Source: Taenia hydatigena (Eukaryota; Platyhelminthes; Cestoda; Cyclophyllidea; Taeniidae). Taken from it: a DNA stretch of 64,000 nt. The DNA is taken from the NCBI GenBank assembly GCA_036345935.2, contig JADWOT020000008.1:12583733-12647732 (forward strand). The letters run 5' to 3'. Shown piece after piece: positions 47,388 through 60,835 of this stretch. The position numbers and the translations under genes were made by a program. Below the pieces are notes generated by a model. That model did no database searches and was not told where the DNA came from. It saw only the letters and a list, made by a program, of their open reading frames with translations. Positions within the stretch are counted from its first letter, which is position 1; each line of letters begins with the position of its first letter.

Positions 47388-49924
47388 AAGAGCTTCTAGA
47401 ATATCAGAATAAGCCATTCTTTAAAAATGAAAAGAAACTTTTGAAAGTGATTTCCTGAACTGGTGAAGCGCTTATGGTTTGCAGAAGTGATTTCACAAAG
47501 TAGGGGGTTAATCATGTTGAAATTTTATTTAGGGCCAAAATGATGGGATTTGTTTCGGTACCATTTTCAGTTAATCAATTTCTTGGATACTTAAATGTTT
47601 CCATGCCATTTCATATCAAACTTATTCAAAACTTTTCGCTAGAACATGAAACTAAATCAAGCATTCAAAAGAGAGCATTATGAATTTCTTTTCTAATAGT
47701 TGTAAAAAAGCAGTCGACTTTTTAAAATATCATCAATTAATGAGTGAAATACATTGCCTCAAAGCATTAAAACGGTGGCCCCAAACCCTCCAAGGGAGCA
47801 AAGGTGGTGAAACAACTCCCGTCTCATACCTCGCTGTCGATAGAAACTGCATCTGCGACTGGTTGTGACATTCCCAACTAGGCCTGTTTTCTTTTGAAAC
47901 AAACTGACCACATTTCAGAATCGGCAGACAGCACATTCCATCATACCGCCAGTTGCTAAGCCGCTAATTCCATATCTAGTAACAATCTATGCTGAATGCC
48001 TGTTCCATGGACTAAAGGAAAAAGTTCCGAGTAGTCTAAACCCTGAACAACTGTTTTGTCTTTGGAGAGCTTGAATCAAAATTTAAAAGAATGTACGGTA
48101 TAATAACTCAGGAATGGTCCTAACGGTTATGCCAATGACGGAAGCACAGCCTTAATGTCATCCCATAGCGAATTGCTTCATTTTTAAAAAAGACAATCAA
48201 TAGCCGAGCAATCCTGTAGAACTCTTTAAAGAAGGGAGCAAGTAAAGGCAAATTTTCTTTTCAACAGAATTTCGGAAGCCTTCACATATGATGGGTAACC
48301 GTAGGATCGTGCCAATGCACCTGTGAAAGTCTTACGACCTTTGAATTGCCGTAATGATACGAACCCTTCTTCTCACCACTAAAATATTAGGAAACTTGGC
48401 CAAGTTTCGATGTGGTAGTCACTCGAGCCAAGGCTTTGTAAGCGACTAAGGTCAATGAGTTTATGTAAATTGACTTTACCTTGATGGTGAGATGGAGGAC
48501 AAAACTTTCAGCAGTTGCTTAGGCAGCGAATCTACTGAAGATTAGGAAAGCATCTGAGGTCAAGCTCAACCCTCTATATTCATCACAAGGTGATTCCGTT
48601 TTCTAGCGGTCACTTTTAAGGAATGATAAAGTAGACATCAGTCAAACTTTGATGTTTCATTAGTTAAGCTTGCAAATTGTGGCAAAAACTCCACGAAATA
48701 TTCAGCTGAATATCGAGCTTAGACCAGCTTCTTTATCTAAACCGACTCCAATCCTGAGTTCACAAACAACAAGCCTCCTGAAGAAGAGAAACGAAAAGTT
48801 CTTTATAGTTTAGAGTACTCACCTATTAAGTTGGTCCGTAAAATCGGTACAACTTCATAGTAGTACCTTCTATCCTTTTCTGTCTTTACAATTTTTAAGT
48901 ACTTTTACGTTCCCGCCGGTTTCATTCATTTTTTGGGAATTTGACCCTTACTCCTTGTGAATAACACCGAAAATCTTATCAAATTTTGGCATCATTTAAT
49001 TCTTTTTAATACGTCTGGATTAAGGCTTCAATTTTTTCCTCATCGGATGTTTGTCAGTAAAAGAGCAAGTATTAAAATTACCTTCAGCGGTTTTGGTCAA
49101 ATTTGGTGTGGGGTATTGAGGGCAATGAGGACCACTCGCAAGCCACTATTCCATCATACGCATCAGGGAAACTATACCCAAACCATACGTTAAATTAAGC
49201 CATATGTGGGTCGATATTTTGTGCTAATTTCTCACAATATCTACGCTAAGAAATGAATGAATTGACTTCACATCTGATTCGATGGTTTTGAGTGTGTGAA
49301 GCTTGTAGTGAGATCATACTGCCGGCATTTCGTCTTGATTACTTTTCCACTGTCGTTGCCACCATTTTCTAAAAAAATTTTAATGAATGTTAACCACTTG
49401 CAAGCCGCTATTCCATCATACGCACATACGGACGCACTTGCACGCCATAAGGTCGATAAGCGATCATCACACGTGCTTGCATGCATGCGAACATACGCGT
49501 CCACACTTTGCCATGCATCTGATTGGCCATCTCTGAACCAATTAGCCGGCCGCTTTTCGTGAGCAGATGGGCCCAATTAGGCGCATGCCTCCCTTACGTA
49601 CATACGCACCTGCACGCGCATACACACAGTCGCGCATCACTTTCACGAAATCGGAATAAAACAATGCCACGCCTGTTTGGCACAGCACATTAACACGCCC
49701 ACGGACGCACGCACACACAGACACACTCAACGGACGGGTTATTTGGAGGCGAGAGCGAAGACTTACACCGCCAACCGAGGTGTGTGCATGTGCTTGTGCG
49801 TGACCACAGTAACAGCATGCGCTTGTGCGTGTTTGTGTGACCTCGACAAGGGACCAACCACAGTCTACTCATTCCTTTCCACCGTGTCAGTGAATTACAC
49901 ATTCTTACGCGTGGGCGACCTCAA
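47388..49924. other. No gene recognised; CA-rich simple sequence to the right
   Basis: A short direct repeat containing CTATTCCATCATACGCA occurs at about 49146 and 49410. From about 49570 to 49860 there is interrupted CA/TG-rich sequence that makes open frames in both strands. Those frames are best read as low-complexity artefacts. Confidence 0.45.
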
Positions 49925-49932
49925 TATATAAG
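49925..49932 (+). promoter_or_regulatory. Possible TATA box
   Basis: TATATAAG stands about 50 bp before the ATG of the 236-codon frame at 49981. A start of transcription about 30 bp downstream would leave a leader of about 20-25 nt. Confidence 0.4.
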
Positions 49933-49980
49933 CATTGATCTAGCACTGGGGGGATTATTTGCAGTTACAAACACTACGAA

Positions 49981-50691
49981 ATGGAGACTCCTACAAGAAC
50001 CACCATCTACCCAGAAATGTCCCCTCCCCTTCTCGAAACTGTTATGCGATTAACCATTGACAAGGTGAAGACACAGCGTTCTCCTCCTGCTGTCCCCGCT
50101 GCTTCACAATCCCAGACTCCACGACCTTCTTCAGGAGGCGAGGAGCGATCTCAAAGACCAATTCCTTTTGCTCGATCCAAATCAACTAGCCTTCTAAGAA
50201 CCCTCCTAATAATCCAAATCGGTCGAAAAACTAGCCGACTTTTATCACTGATCAGCCAACCGGATCTATACCAATCTGCTAAACCGATTCAACAGGTCCC
50301 ACCGCAGCCACCACCCCCGGCTGAAGAGCCACAACCTCGGAGTAGCCATGGTGACAAAAGACGCTCCTCAGAAGACGATGACATCCAGACGGAAGGGTCT
50401 GTGGTGCCTCTAAAAGAAAGACCCGACTCTCTTGAGGGTCCCTCCTTGGCGAAATCTCCTTGTCTGGAGAAGATTAACCGAACTTACTCGGTTTCTCCAG
50501 CTTCAGCGGAAATCAGTCCATCTCAAGGGCTTAGTCAACTGAGTCTGCAGGCTACCACCAATACGACCATTTCCTATGGCGAGGATTCCTGTCCAGGTTG
50601 TCAACGTTGTTCCATGTGGATGCAGCAACAAGAGCATTTGCGGCCGAACACCTCGAAATTCCAGCTCTGTGAGCCTGTCCAGCAATGTTAA
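49981..50691 (+). CDS. Hypothetical protein, single exon, Pro/Ser-rich with Cys-rich C-terminus
   Basis: This is one of the longest uninterrupted ATG-started frames in the window: 236 residues with no intron. Residues 1-70 are rich in Pro, Ser and Thr. A hydrophobic/basic patch LLRTLLIIQIGRKTSRLL lies near 72-89, followed by a proline run, an acidic EDDD stretch and many Ser. The C-terminus carries CPGCQRC and two further Cys, which could bind metal or form disulfides. Most of the protein should be disordered. A TATATAAG lies about 50 bp upstream; no canonical AATAAA follows, only an ATTATAAAC at about 50767. The length and composition argue against chance, but no family is recognised. Confidence 0.5.
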   Translation: METPTRTTIYPEMSPPLLETVMRLTIDKVKTQRSPPAVPAASQSQTPRPSSGGEERSQRPIPFARSKSTSLLRTLLIIQIGRKTSRLLSLISQPDLYQSAKPIQQVPPQPPPPAEEPQPRSSHGDKRRSSEDDDIQTEGSVVPLKERPDSLEGPSLAKSPCLEKINRTYSVSPASAEISPSQGLSQLSLQATTNTTISYGEDSCPGCQRCSMWMQQQEHLRPNTSKFQLCEPVQQC

Positions 50692-53600
50692 AGGTCATTC
50701 CCACATACACTCTATTTTGTTCTGTACAGATTTAGTTTAATTGCCTTTCTCCTTCATCTATTTGTATTATAAACAGTAGTTGTGTATAGCAAACCTTTTC
50801 AAGATAGGAAGCATCCATGGTGTTTTGTGGAAGGTCATTGTGTCTTGTGCTCTGTTAGTGCCATAGTTGTTTTTTCGAACGGGTCTTGAACAAATAAGGG
50901 ATTTACTATCACCATGTCGGTGAAACGAAATTTTTCGGTAGAAGAATAATGTGTGTGAAAATGAGTCTTGGATTGGGTAATGGTAACCTTGGGGGTGCAA
51001 CATCTTGCTAATTCGTAAGTGAAACATGTGTGACTTCTAATTCATGATCACTTGAATCTGAGCACGGGGAGAGAGGCGTTCCTTTTAGAGTCAAATTACT
51101 GTGCGCAACTACGCATATCAGGACTACTGTACTGCCTGCAGAAAAGTAACGGTATAAATAACTTCGTATTTTGTTAAAATAATTTCACTCATGAAGGCCG
51201 CTAAAGGGTTTCTGCTGCCTGAAATAGGTCGATCTAGGTTGAATTTATTTTGGCTGATTAAGTTACAATCTGGAAAATACACTGAAACTCTGATTTACCT
51301 CACTGATCCATCCTAGATGGTTAAAAGTACCTCCAGCAATTTTTACGTCGATAATTTTATGCGTTTATTTGACATATGATCTGAGAACCTTCCAGTTTTG
51401 AGGCCATTTGGAAATATAATCATAAAAATGTCCTGATTTTATCCACTATCATATTTGATTTGCTGTAGATTTTACTTTAGGCAACTTAAAATGTCTGGAT
51501 ATTATAATACTCAACTGTTTAACGCCTTTTTTCATGTGAAAAGCCTTTTCGACTTCATACTACTATTTCAAAGCCAGAGAGAGTGTTCTTACTTTTCATA
51601 TCTTCACATCAGTCGCGTGATCCAGTCAAAAAAGTGTTTATAATTATGAAAATTTTTCTAACAAAGTACCTCTTTGGATTCAATTAAAACCAGGTTCCTT
51701 CTTAATTTCACGTACCGCCATGTTGGGCGACTCAAAACATGCGGCTGGGGTGAATCGGCTGGATCCTCACGATGGCTCACTGATCCATTTCTATCGCCAC
51801 GATGAGACAAAAAATCGACATCGATGGAAGCAGTGGGAATCAAAGAAAGGTAGCGGTCTTGTGTGAGGCGAGTGCAACAACAAGAGGCATGAAATTTCCT
51901 CTAAAAATTGACGCATAATTATAAGCACTCAGAGTGACACGTAATATACGTACGCGTCGGGGTATAAGGAGCAATCCAGAACAGCTTTTCAACATGCCAA
52001 AGGTCTTATATTGTTCTGTATTATTTTTTTGAGAATAAATAACACTTTTGAGTTTTATAGTTGGGAAGACTATTACTTACTGGATACGTTAATCATTTTG
52101 AGAGAATCGCTTCCGTTATCCTCAGATCAGATTCGCACTTGTGTCTGTAAATTTTTCCACCAAACTAAAGGTGATATTGTAAAAAAGATTACATCACATG
52201 TCCTAAAATGAATTAATCCAAGAGCGCATTTCAAAATTGGTGCAATGGAAATGTGAACATTTCTGCGCAGTTTGTGTAGGGTGTTTACATAATTACTCAA
52301 AATGGTGATTATGATGAAAGCCACTTTATTTTTTCCAATAGAGTTTGGCGAAGTCGACTTCAGTGTTGGACTTTGGAGCTCCACACATAATCTCTGAGTC
52401 ATTGATAGTTCTCAATTGGTACTAATTTTTTGTTTTGTAACAGAAGCCACAGATGAGCACTTGACAATTTCATTTCAATCGTCGTGATTCGGTTACCAAG
52501 GCAATTACAAGCCAATGTCTAGACTTCCGAGTTTTAGAACTTCTTTAAGTGTAACCTGGGCACTACATCGGAAGTAAGATTAGAAGGACTGTGATACCTA
52601 TGATAGTGTGTGAATTCCAACACTCAAGGAATGTTCACAACGAGACAACTAAGGCTAATTCACTGTTCCCCAAACAGGGTGAGTCCGGTTTTGTATGTTT
52701 TTCATGCCTTTTCTGCCCTTGGGACTATGGAGTCGGGATAGATTTATGCGTAGATGTGTATGTGTGCATATTGTTATACACATGCAAGCTTTGATTAAGC
52801 TTTCCAAAGGAAGATAGTTGCCTTTGCGACCTAGAATTGTGCTAAGGTGGACACAAATTGGAATATGCACACTACCTTCTACAATTCCTAACTCAGATGT
52901 TGGGTGAGATCGCACATTAAGGCGTAAATGATTCGCCCAAAGGGGGTGCTGCAAGCTAAGAACTAGCGCAAAGTGCGGCAATTAGCTTCGAAAATTAAAT
53001 AGAAGAATAATTTAAGGAAGGTAGAAAAGGGTTGTATGGGATAAATGGCTAAAACCTCATAAGTCCTTTTGAGGGGTAATGTAAATGAATGCAGTAAAAC
53101 ACTAGCCTGACTTATGATTTTAGAAGAAAGACAATAAAAATTACAACTGAGAAAGCATTCTCCATGCCACTCAACGGGGAATTCAGCTTATATATGCAAC
53201 AGCTAGCAGGCGAAGCAACAATCAGTGCGGTTGAAATCGCAAACACAAAGGACAAAGTGTGGTTGGAGGGAAGCATTTAGCGCATGTGTAAAATTGGTTG
53301 CTGAAGCCTTATTTTCTTTCAAAAATGTGAAATTAAAAAATTGCATGGCGGATGTCCGGCTTTCTCACAGCGAGAAATCCCATTCTGGTAATTAGGTGAA
53401 ACTCGAGGAGCAAGATGGGAGAAAACTTAGCCTCAGACGCAAAAATTCGGCTTATGAAAAATCAACGAAAATATTTCTTCTTCTTTATTGAGAAATCGCG
53501 TTGTTATTTTACATTATGAGAATAATCCACTACTTTCTATACCATTTTCGCTTTCATTGGAAGTTAACGTGGATAGTCAGAGAAATTTGCAAATTAATAC

Positions 53601-55996
53601 AAGCTTTAATTTTAGAAAGTGAAAAATCGTGTTAAAGGATAGGCTAAAACTGCATATTAACTGGAATTGTAAATTAGTGACATCCGGGCCAAATGCACCT
53701 AGTTTGTTTAGACTGCGAGGCCGAAAATCGATAATCGATCATTCGCGAACTTGCTTTGCGGATGCTTGCATTTCGTTGAAGTGTAAAATGGACACATGGA
53801 AGTGCAACGATTCTTGAGGTTACACCAAGTACCAATGGGAAACAAATGAATGAAAATTCCAACTTAATAGGAAAGATGGAGATAAAACCAAAATGGATGG
53901 ATGACCTTCCCGTTTCAACAACTGAAGTGATGCCGTTTGTCGTACATGAGTGTACGAAAGAGAGAGCATTACAAATGAGTGAGAGCTACGTAAACTTCAT
54001 CACCGCTTTTTCGTCATCTGACACTAACACAGCGGTCCCACCTCTTTTTTAAATAGTAGAATCAATTACGGCGTATGCGGGCGTTAATTCACTAAGACGA
54101 CTTATGCAAATATGCGGCTAATGTCGTGACCCAAAGGCTTTGGGAGGCTGCCTCTTGTAATCAGCCATCGGAATATCCCTCATTTTATGGGGGGAGTCCA
54201 CCGTCAAGTTACTTTAACGGGCTTGAATCCTTATTTGGTGCGTCTTAGAAAGAGAGAATCGTTTTTGTGACATTCTACTCTTTTAATGCTTTAAAATTCG
54301 ATTCTCGATTACTTTGTTTATGGGTAAAAACGAGCCTGATTAGTAATATTTGGATTTCTAAAATCCAGTTTTGTCCCATGGAGAGGCAATGCTAAGTCAT
54401 GAAAAGCATACTCTTCACTCTACACTAAGAAGTTGCACTTTACCCCTTGCCACATGGCTTCAGTTGGTTCATGCTGGCCTAAAATCAGGCTCTCGTTCTA
54501 AGACCAACTTCGTAAAAGTACCTCTCAAAAGTCAAGAACTGTGAAGACTTTACATGAATTACAGACGTAACGCCAAAAGTGTGAGTACTAGTTGAGAGGC
54601 TACACGTTATTCCTTGACTCAGGGCCATGACGCAAACAGCGTCACCACCTTAAGGTCTACAAGGCCGAAAGGCAACCTTTGTTTACGCCTCTGAGTCTTT
54701 CTTGCCACAGCTCAGTAAAGTGGAATTTTACCGTTGAGGATCACTTAGTAAGAACTGGAGGCACTCCACGTGATCAGTAATGCAGATACTCACAAGTTGC
54801 GCTTACGGCTGATTAAGAGCGCAAACAGACTGATTAATCTCATCGAGATGACACAAGTCTTCTTCCAATTAGCCTTTTCGTCGGTGCAATGCCGTGAAAT
54901 TGATTGACAACCTACGCTGATCGTGTTATGGTGGCAGGTGAAGGGCGAAACAAAGACTGAGTGCTTAGGTGGGTCTGACTGTAAGTAGCAAATGAATAAA
55001 GGCAGATGGTGGAGGCAAAAGGGAAGATAAGGAGATATGGGAAAGGCCTTGGTTAATAATTTACAGGTTTTTTGGACTAGGAGGTGCGGAAAAATATCTG
55101 TGTGTTATATAAATTATACAATTAAATTTTACAGAAGCTGAAATGAATGGAAGCCGTACAAGTGGGTGACGACTTTTTCGGTGGCTACTTTTTATGTGTA
55201 GGAGATGGAATAGCGCATGAAGTTGTGATCAAAATGTAACGGGAATCACATGCCTAAAATGTGTTATCGTGTGAAGTGTCACTTGCATTGTAGTAAATGT
55301 GAGTTAGACGAGACAGCGTGCCAAATCAGGTTTGCTTTCCTCGACACAAATAGCTATTTATTGCGTGATGGAATCTCACACAAAAAAATACCTTCCTTGT
55401 GAGGATAACGTAGCTCATTGTGACACCTTTTTTATGTGAACCTAACTACTAACAGAGAGCACGAAGTTGAAATGGGTTCGTGTCACGTGTGTGCGCCATT
55501 GCCAGAGAGAGTGAAGGTGCCAAGGCACAGGACCTGCAGCCCATTCAGGTAAACATGCCTGCACTAGCACTTTGTGATCGAAATCGCTGTCATAAGTACC
55601 TTCTGGTGCAGGTACGCAATCCGCTGCACAGGTAGTGCCAACCCATGAACACTAGGTCTGAGGATCTGCCTCATCCACCTTAGAAGACGCAAAGATTTCA
55701 ACGAATTCTCCTTTCTAGATTTTAAGCAGAAACAAGGCAGACTGAAAACTTAGAATTCAATGCACTTTGGGCCTATTCTTTAAACGTTCGGCGAGTGTAC
55801 TAACTGTCCATCCTCATTGGAGCCGAATGGGATTTTTCAGCAATCGGTTTGTAGGCGGAAGCGCCGAATGAATTCACGCAAACAGCTCCAAAGCAGTTTG
55901 CCATCTGGCATGAAGTCATTTTAGCTAAGTCGGATCACATATCTCCGTCGCATTTTATTCATTTTCCTTATTCTCTGTACTTTTTGTCGCTACAAG
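50692..55996. other. Mostly unassigned sequence
   Basis: The only exon-like frame is near 51696-51852 (+), which reads MLGDSKHAAGVNRLDPHDG, then HRWKQWESKK, after an acceptor-like AAACCAG. The opposite strand is also open there, so it is unproven. The rest shows short frames only. Confidence 0.35.
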
Positions 55997-56085
55997 CACA
56001 TATGCACCAATTGCGTGATCAACTGTTTACATTAAGGAGTTTTGCTGCTCAAAGTCAAGCGGTGTTAATCATCCGATCATCATGG
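55997..56085 (+). CDS. Possible isolated exon, unidentified
   Basis: It is preceded by a pyrimidine-rich stretch ending CTACAAG and followed by a perfect donor TGG|GTAAGT. It reads HMHQLRDQLFTLRSF, then AQSQAVLIIRSSW. The phase at the donor is 0. No partner exons were found and no family is recognised. Confidence 0.2.
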
Positions 56086-59000
56086 GTAAGTCATTTGCAT
56101 GGATACCATGAGTTTGAAGACAAGGAACAAAAAGAAGGAGACGAAGAAGGTGGCAGCAGTGATGTGGAAAAACTACTGTGCTATGAAGAAGGGTTCATGA
56201 CATTTAAAACGCTTCATTTGCTTCCAGTTCTGTGCGCAATTTTAGTGAAGTGCCTTGATTAGTCTTCGATAATGCCCTGAAATAAATATTTCAACCCTTT
56301 ATTTAACGCACGGAAAATTGATTCTTCAAATGCCTTTACTACTCCACACCTCCGTGGCTCGCACCTCCTCGCCTCCAGAGACCATACCTATTTTCCTTGT
56401 GGTATACTGCAGTCCTATTTGTTTATTATTAGCCCTTTGGCGAAGGTCAAACGATTGTGAGGTCTATCTACCAGATGGCATCCAAATTACGTCGTTGGAG
56501 ACGGTCAAGGTCGGTATAGCGGTCGAAGAAGGGTCCCATTCTAACCTTGTATCTCAGTGCACAGCTTACTCGCGCGAAGGTCTGCATTTCGGCTGAGAGG
56601 GATAAAAGATGGAGCCCCACCTCATTCTCCGTACCTACGTGACATTTGTCCAAGAGGTTATAGTCCTTCCTTGATGTGATCCAGTCAATCTCAAGACAGA
56701 CATTTCGAAAATAAGAATGAGATATGAACAGATGCGGCTTAAGTTGTTTTAATTATTTTGGCAGTTTGTGTTCCCTTGGAAAGGAATAATTATTTGTGGT
56801 GAGAATTATTTTAATGCATGGAATAGTTGAGGAATTTTTCTGCATTTATTTCACCTCTCTCTTAAAATCGTACAGACGCATTTACTTACCTTAAAGGGGC
56901 TTTCAAAGTGATATTTAGGGACCACACTAATTTGTAAACTTAAATCTTAGGCCAGTCAGAACTCTCGAAATAGGTGACGCGTTAGTCACCAGAGTATGAC
57001 TTAGAGGTGACTCGACTACCTCAGTCTGGTAGTTTCATTGCTCCGCCGTGGACACGCCTGTTAGTACTAATCTTCGTGATGTAATTTGGTGCAACTGGTC
57101 GTTATAAGCGGATAAGGAAAGTCTGTCATGCATTTGTGATTCAGAAGTCATTTTCAGAAATCTGAGGGTACGGAGTGGGAAGGAGGGTTACTACTGGCAC
57201 AATACCACTAGCTAGCATGTTCATTCTTCTCGAATATGAAATACGAAGCCTCTGTTAGCTTTTGGGTCCGGTGACATGGTAGGTAAAACTCAATAAAGAA
57301 TCGGAACATACCCAGACAGAAACAGGGGGCAGACTTTGGGTGTGTGCTGCTTTGGTTCCACGCATTTGAAACCGGGTTGTATCTTAATTCTACGACAACT
57401 ATTAATCCACTGGCGTTCAAGGTGAGTCGCCACCTTGACTACTTCTCTTTGATCTCTAATTTCGAAAAATACCAGGAGTATGACAAATAAAAGCTGCTAC
57501 ATTTTTTCCTCTGTTTGACCTTAATCGGACGAAATAGGCGATCAGACAAGCAGGACGTATGGATGGCGTTAAGCGGTTAGCCGTTTTCGTCTGACCACAT
57601 ACAGTCTAGCCAAGACTTATGGCGGCAAATCCGCTTCTCTGTTTGTTTACACAGGCAGTACGATCTAGAATTTTCAAAGCTTTATTTATTACTTGATCGC
57701 GTAAATAAATATCACCTATGTTTTCGGACATCCATTATTTGTAGCAAAAAGAATACACAGTTCCTTATGAAGCATTCAAAGCTCCATTAAATGTTTTGAT
57801 TTTGACTGCCACATCACAGAGGCAAAAATGAGACCACACTTGAGGGCACCATTTCAAAACAGCAGTTTATTGCTAGGCTGTCATTGGATTTCACAATTCC
57901 ACCCGTATAAGTTCTCCTGAGACATGAGTACTGATATTCCTTAACGTTTTTGCTGGTCCATTGAGACCAAGACGCATTTACGCTCCAAAATCGATTGTAG
58001 ACCATTTACCTCACAGTCTTGGAAAGCAAAGTGATGAAATAATGATGGGTAAAACGGTGTCGAAATATTCTCAAATTGTTCTAATCCGCTAACTTTTCTA
58101 GTTTAGGGTCAGCAAGGCGGCATGGGAAAGGAGGGCACGCTTTCGGTAGAAGCGACAGTATTGATCGCTGCAATGAACGAAACTCAGGGTGCAACTGGAG
58201 CACTCGGTGAGATTGGCTGCTCGATCAAGCACGCACACAAGCAGTGCACTTTGGCGATCGCATTAAAGCGCTGCGACCTCGTGACGCATCGCTATCCTGC
58301 CCCCTGCCTCTCTCGCACAACTGCACAGCCCATGCAAGTGGCTAGGGCTGTGGATGACCATGCGTTCACTCCTTCTAATCTATTTACATGCACGAACGCG
58401 GACACTGTAATCTGAAGTCGCCGTGTTGGGCTTGCCGACAGAAAAGGGGACTTGAAATATGACCACGTGCTTGTTCTTTGGGTTGAGGCATAAATTCTTA
58501 AAGCAGAAGCGTCGTAGCGCAATGCCACTGCGAAGCCAAAAAGGATGAGCTCGGGTTTAATGGAGACGATTTGATGATGGAAATCGCCATCTAATATTTG
58601 AGGCAGTTATGATGCCTTGATCAAAAGACTCAGTGTAGGCGACAATTCGGTCGACAGGCATTGAAGGAAGAATATATTAAACTTCATGTTCGCAACTAAA
58701 ACACGTAATTTTTGAGTTCAAATGCAAGTTATGCGACTTTTTTTGGGGGCCATTTGTTTTTTACTATGAAACAATGAACTTTAGCTCCTTGAGTCATCGG
58801 TAAATACAGAATGGAGGATGATTTATTAATGATGCGCAGAAAAATTTGAGATCATTGCCCCAACGTGGTTAAGCAGCGGAGTTTGAAGAGTCTGCGCAGA
58901 TAGATGGAAATTTCAAAATAAGGGATCATTTTAGTACGCGACTTTTCTTCTTATAAAACGTTACTACTCTTTAGCCCGCGAGACAAAGTGATGCTGCCAT

Positions 59001-60395
59001 GAAATTTTAACAGAGGAAATGATACTCGTTCAATCAGTGGTAGCATGTGCTAAGGATGTGGTCGGGAGTTTTGAATATAGCTTACTCCTCGATACGAGCT
59101 GTATTTGGTTACTGTTATTTCCCAACTGAATAACAAAGGCAAGACAATGTTCTACGAGAGGTCACGTCCCATGTAAATCACTTTTCTTGAGCCGATTTGC
59201 CAAATAACCACATAGGGTGAGATTATAACACATGTAAGGGAGAGTTTTTAAAGGGTAGAAATTTTACTAATTGAAATCTGGTTTTATCCCATTTCCAGAT
59301 ACTGGGATGTTTGTGGGGCTTTGAGTGCGGTTCGATGATTCTTTAGCCGGTCCAGTGATCTGCTTGTTATTGGCATAACTAATTTAGAAGTCGAATCTGC
59401 TGCACAGCCATATTTCTTTGGGCTCCGTCCTGACATTCACAGTGTCCACTAACCCTGCTATTCCTCTTTTCAGAAACGTAACATTGGAAAAAGCCACCTT
59501 AAATCATATCAACCCTTACGCCCTTGACAAGGAAGGGAGCCGATGATTCCAATTAGCTTTTCGACAACCCTCATTACGACAACTCACATCATGTGAGTTA
59601 GGCTACGAATTGTTGGGACTGATACACTCACACTTAGAAATGTCATACTTGCGTCTTTTATGTGCTTGCTAATGGCAACGAAAGACTATTCAAACTGTAC
59701 TACGTTGATTATTTGATTAACTCTCACTTTCGACGAAGATTCAGGCTATTGTGTTTTGAGGGGAGGGGGGGAGGGGGAGGGGAGAAGGTCAGCAACAAAG
59801 TGGTTGTGGACTAGTGCATTGTCGGTGAGGAAGTGCCTGACGCAAACCGTAGCCTTTAAGGGTTGAGAGATTAAAGGCCCGATACAAAAGAAATAAATGA
59901 ACATACCTGCTAAATGCATCTGTCACGGAGTCGTTTTTTAGCGTAATGACTAAAAAGTAGAGCTTTCAGGTCACATCGATTTCCTGCAAAAGTTATAGGG
60001 GCGAAAAAGTTGCCCGCCATTGGTCGGACCAGGTGCCGTTTCTGGTAGCCAGAATGTCTTATTTTCATTTTACCCACTTAACCGGGGAATGTTGTGTGTC
60101 AGATAATTATAAAATTTCCAGTTACTCCCAAATAAAGTTGTGCTCTTCATTACGGAAAGGAAATGCCTTCTTTCGAAGTCTAATTAAATGGGACTAGTGG
60201 ATGGCAGTCATCCTCACAATGGGTTAAAAATAGTTTAAAAACAGTCAGATAGCCAGGATCTGCCACCCTCTTTCGACTTGCGACCCATGCATGCAAAAAG
60301 TGGAGTGAGGGAGATGGATGGAGAAGAAAATTGCTGTCTTTTGCCGCGCCCTTTTAATTTAACTCTTCTTCTCTATCCATATTCGTGGATTGCAG
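56086..60395. other. No gene recognised
   Basis: Open frames at 56318-56596 and 58122-58415 show no domain. A purine tract of G-runs is at about 59760-59785. Upstream exons of the candidate gene ending at 60834 may be hidden here. Confidence 0.4.
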
Positions 60396-60834
60396 AGGCC
60401 ATGCACCTCGGTCAAGCAGTATGGAAATCCTCGCAAAGTTCGTTGTGATGAAATGGAATTCCAAGCCACTGTTGCAAGCAGGCTATCCTTTTTTGGATAT
60501 TTTCGGTAAAATATTACTTAAGAAAGTTACGCATTTCTTGAAATATATCAGCCGATTTCTCGCTATAATTTACTGTCACCCATTTAAAAAAGCCTCAATT
60601 TCCTTTCATATATAATTCCCACTTTCTTTCCTTTTCAAGTCACAATCCTCGTTCATTAGCTCAAAGTCTTAATTTAGTTGATTATTCTCTGCGGGAGTGA
60701 CCGATTCCACATCTATCGAAGAGTTCGACATTGGAATTCGTGGACCACTACAGGTGGAAGACGCACTTTTTGCGGTTTATGAGGCTGCTTTAAACAAACG
60801 AGCCTCTAATGAAATGGTCCCAAACGGACAATAA
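60396..60834 (+). CDS. Possible 3' end of an unidentified gene (two exons)
   Basis: Exon 60396-60505 follows a good acceptor (pyrimidine-rich, GGATTGCAG) and ends at TTTCG|GTAAAA. Exon 60698-60834 follows GGGAG and reads TDSTSIEEFDIGIRG, then PLQVEDALFAVYEAALNKR, to a TAA. Joined in phase 1, exon 1 reads MEILAKFVVMKWNSK, then PLLQAGYPFLDIF. A different frame of exon 1 (KQYGNPRKVRCDEMEF) is also open, so the frame of the first exon is not settled. An AATAAA overlaps the stop codon. The terminal exon is the more convincing part. The family is not recognised. Confidence 0.35.
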
Positions 60835-60835
60835 A
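60830..60835 (+). terminator. Possible polyadenylation signal AATAAA overlapping a stop codon
   Basis: CAATAAAAACG contains both the stop TAA of the candidate terminal exon and an AATAAA hexamer. If used, the 3' UTR would be only about 15-25 nt. Confidence 0.3.

Noticed and set aside
49268..49931. Overlapping frames in both strands
   Set aside because: The sequence is CA/TG-rich simple DNA; the frames mirror each other and show no domain.
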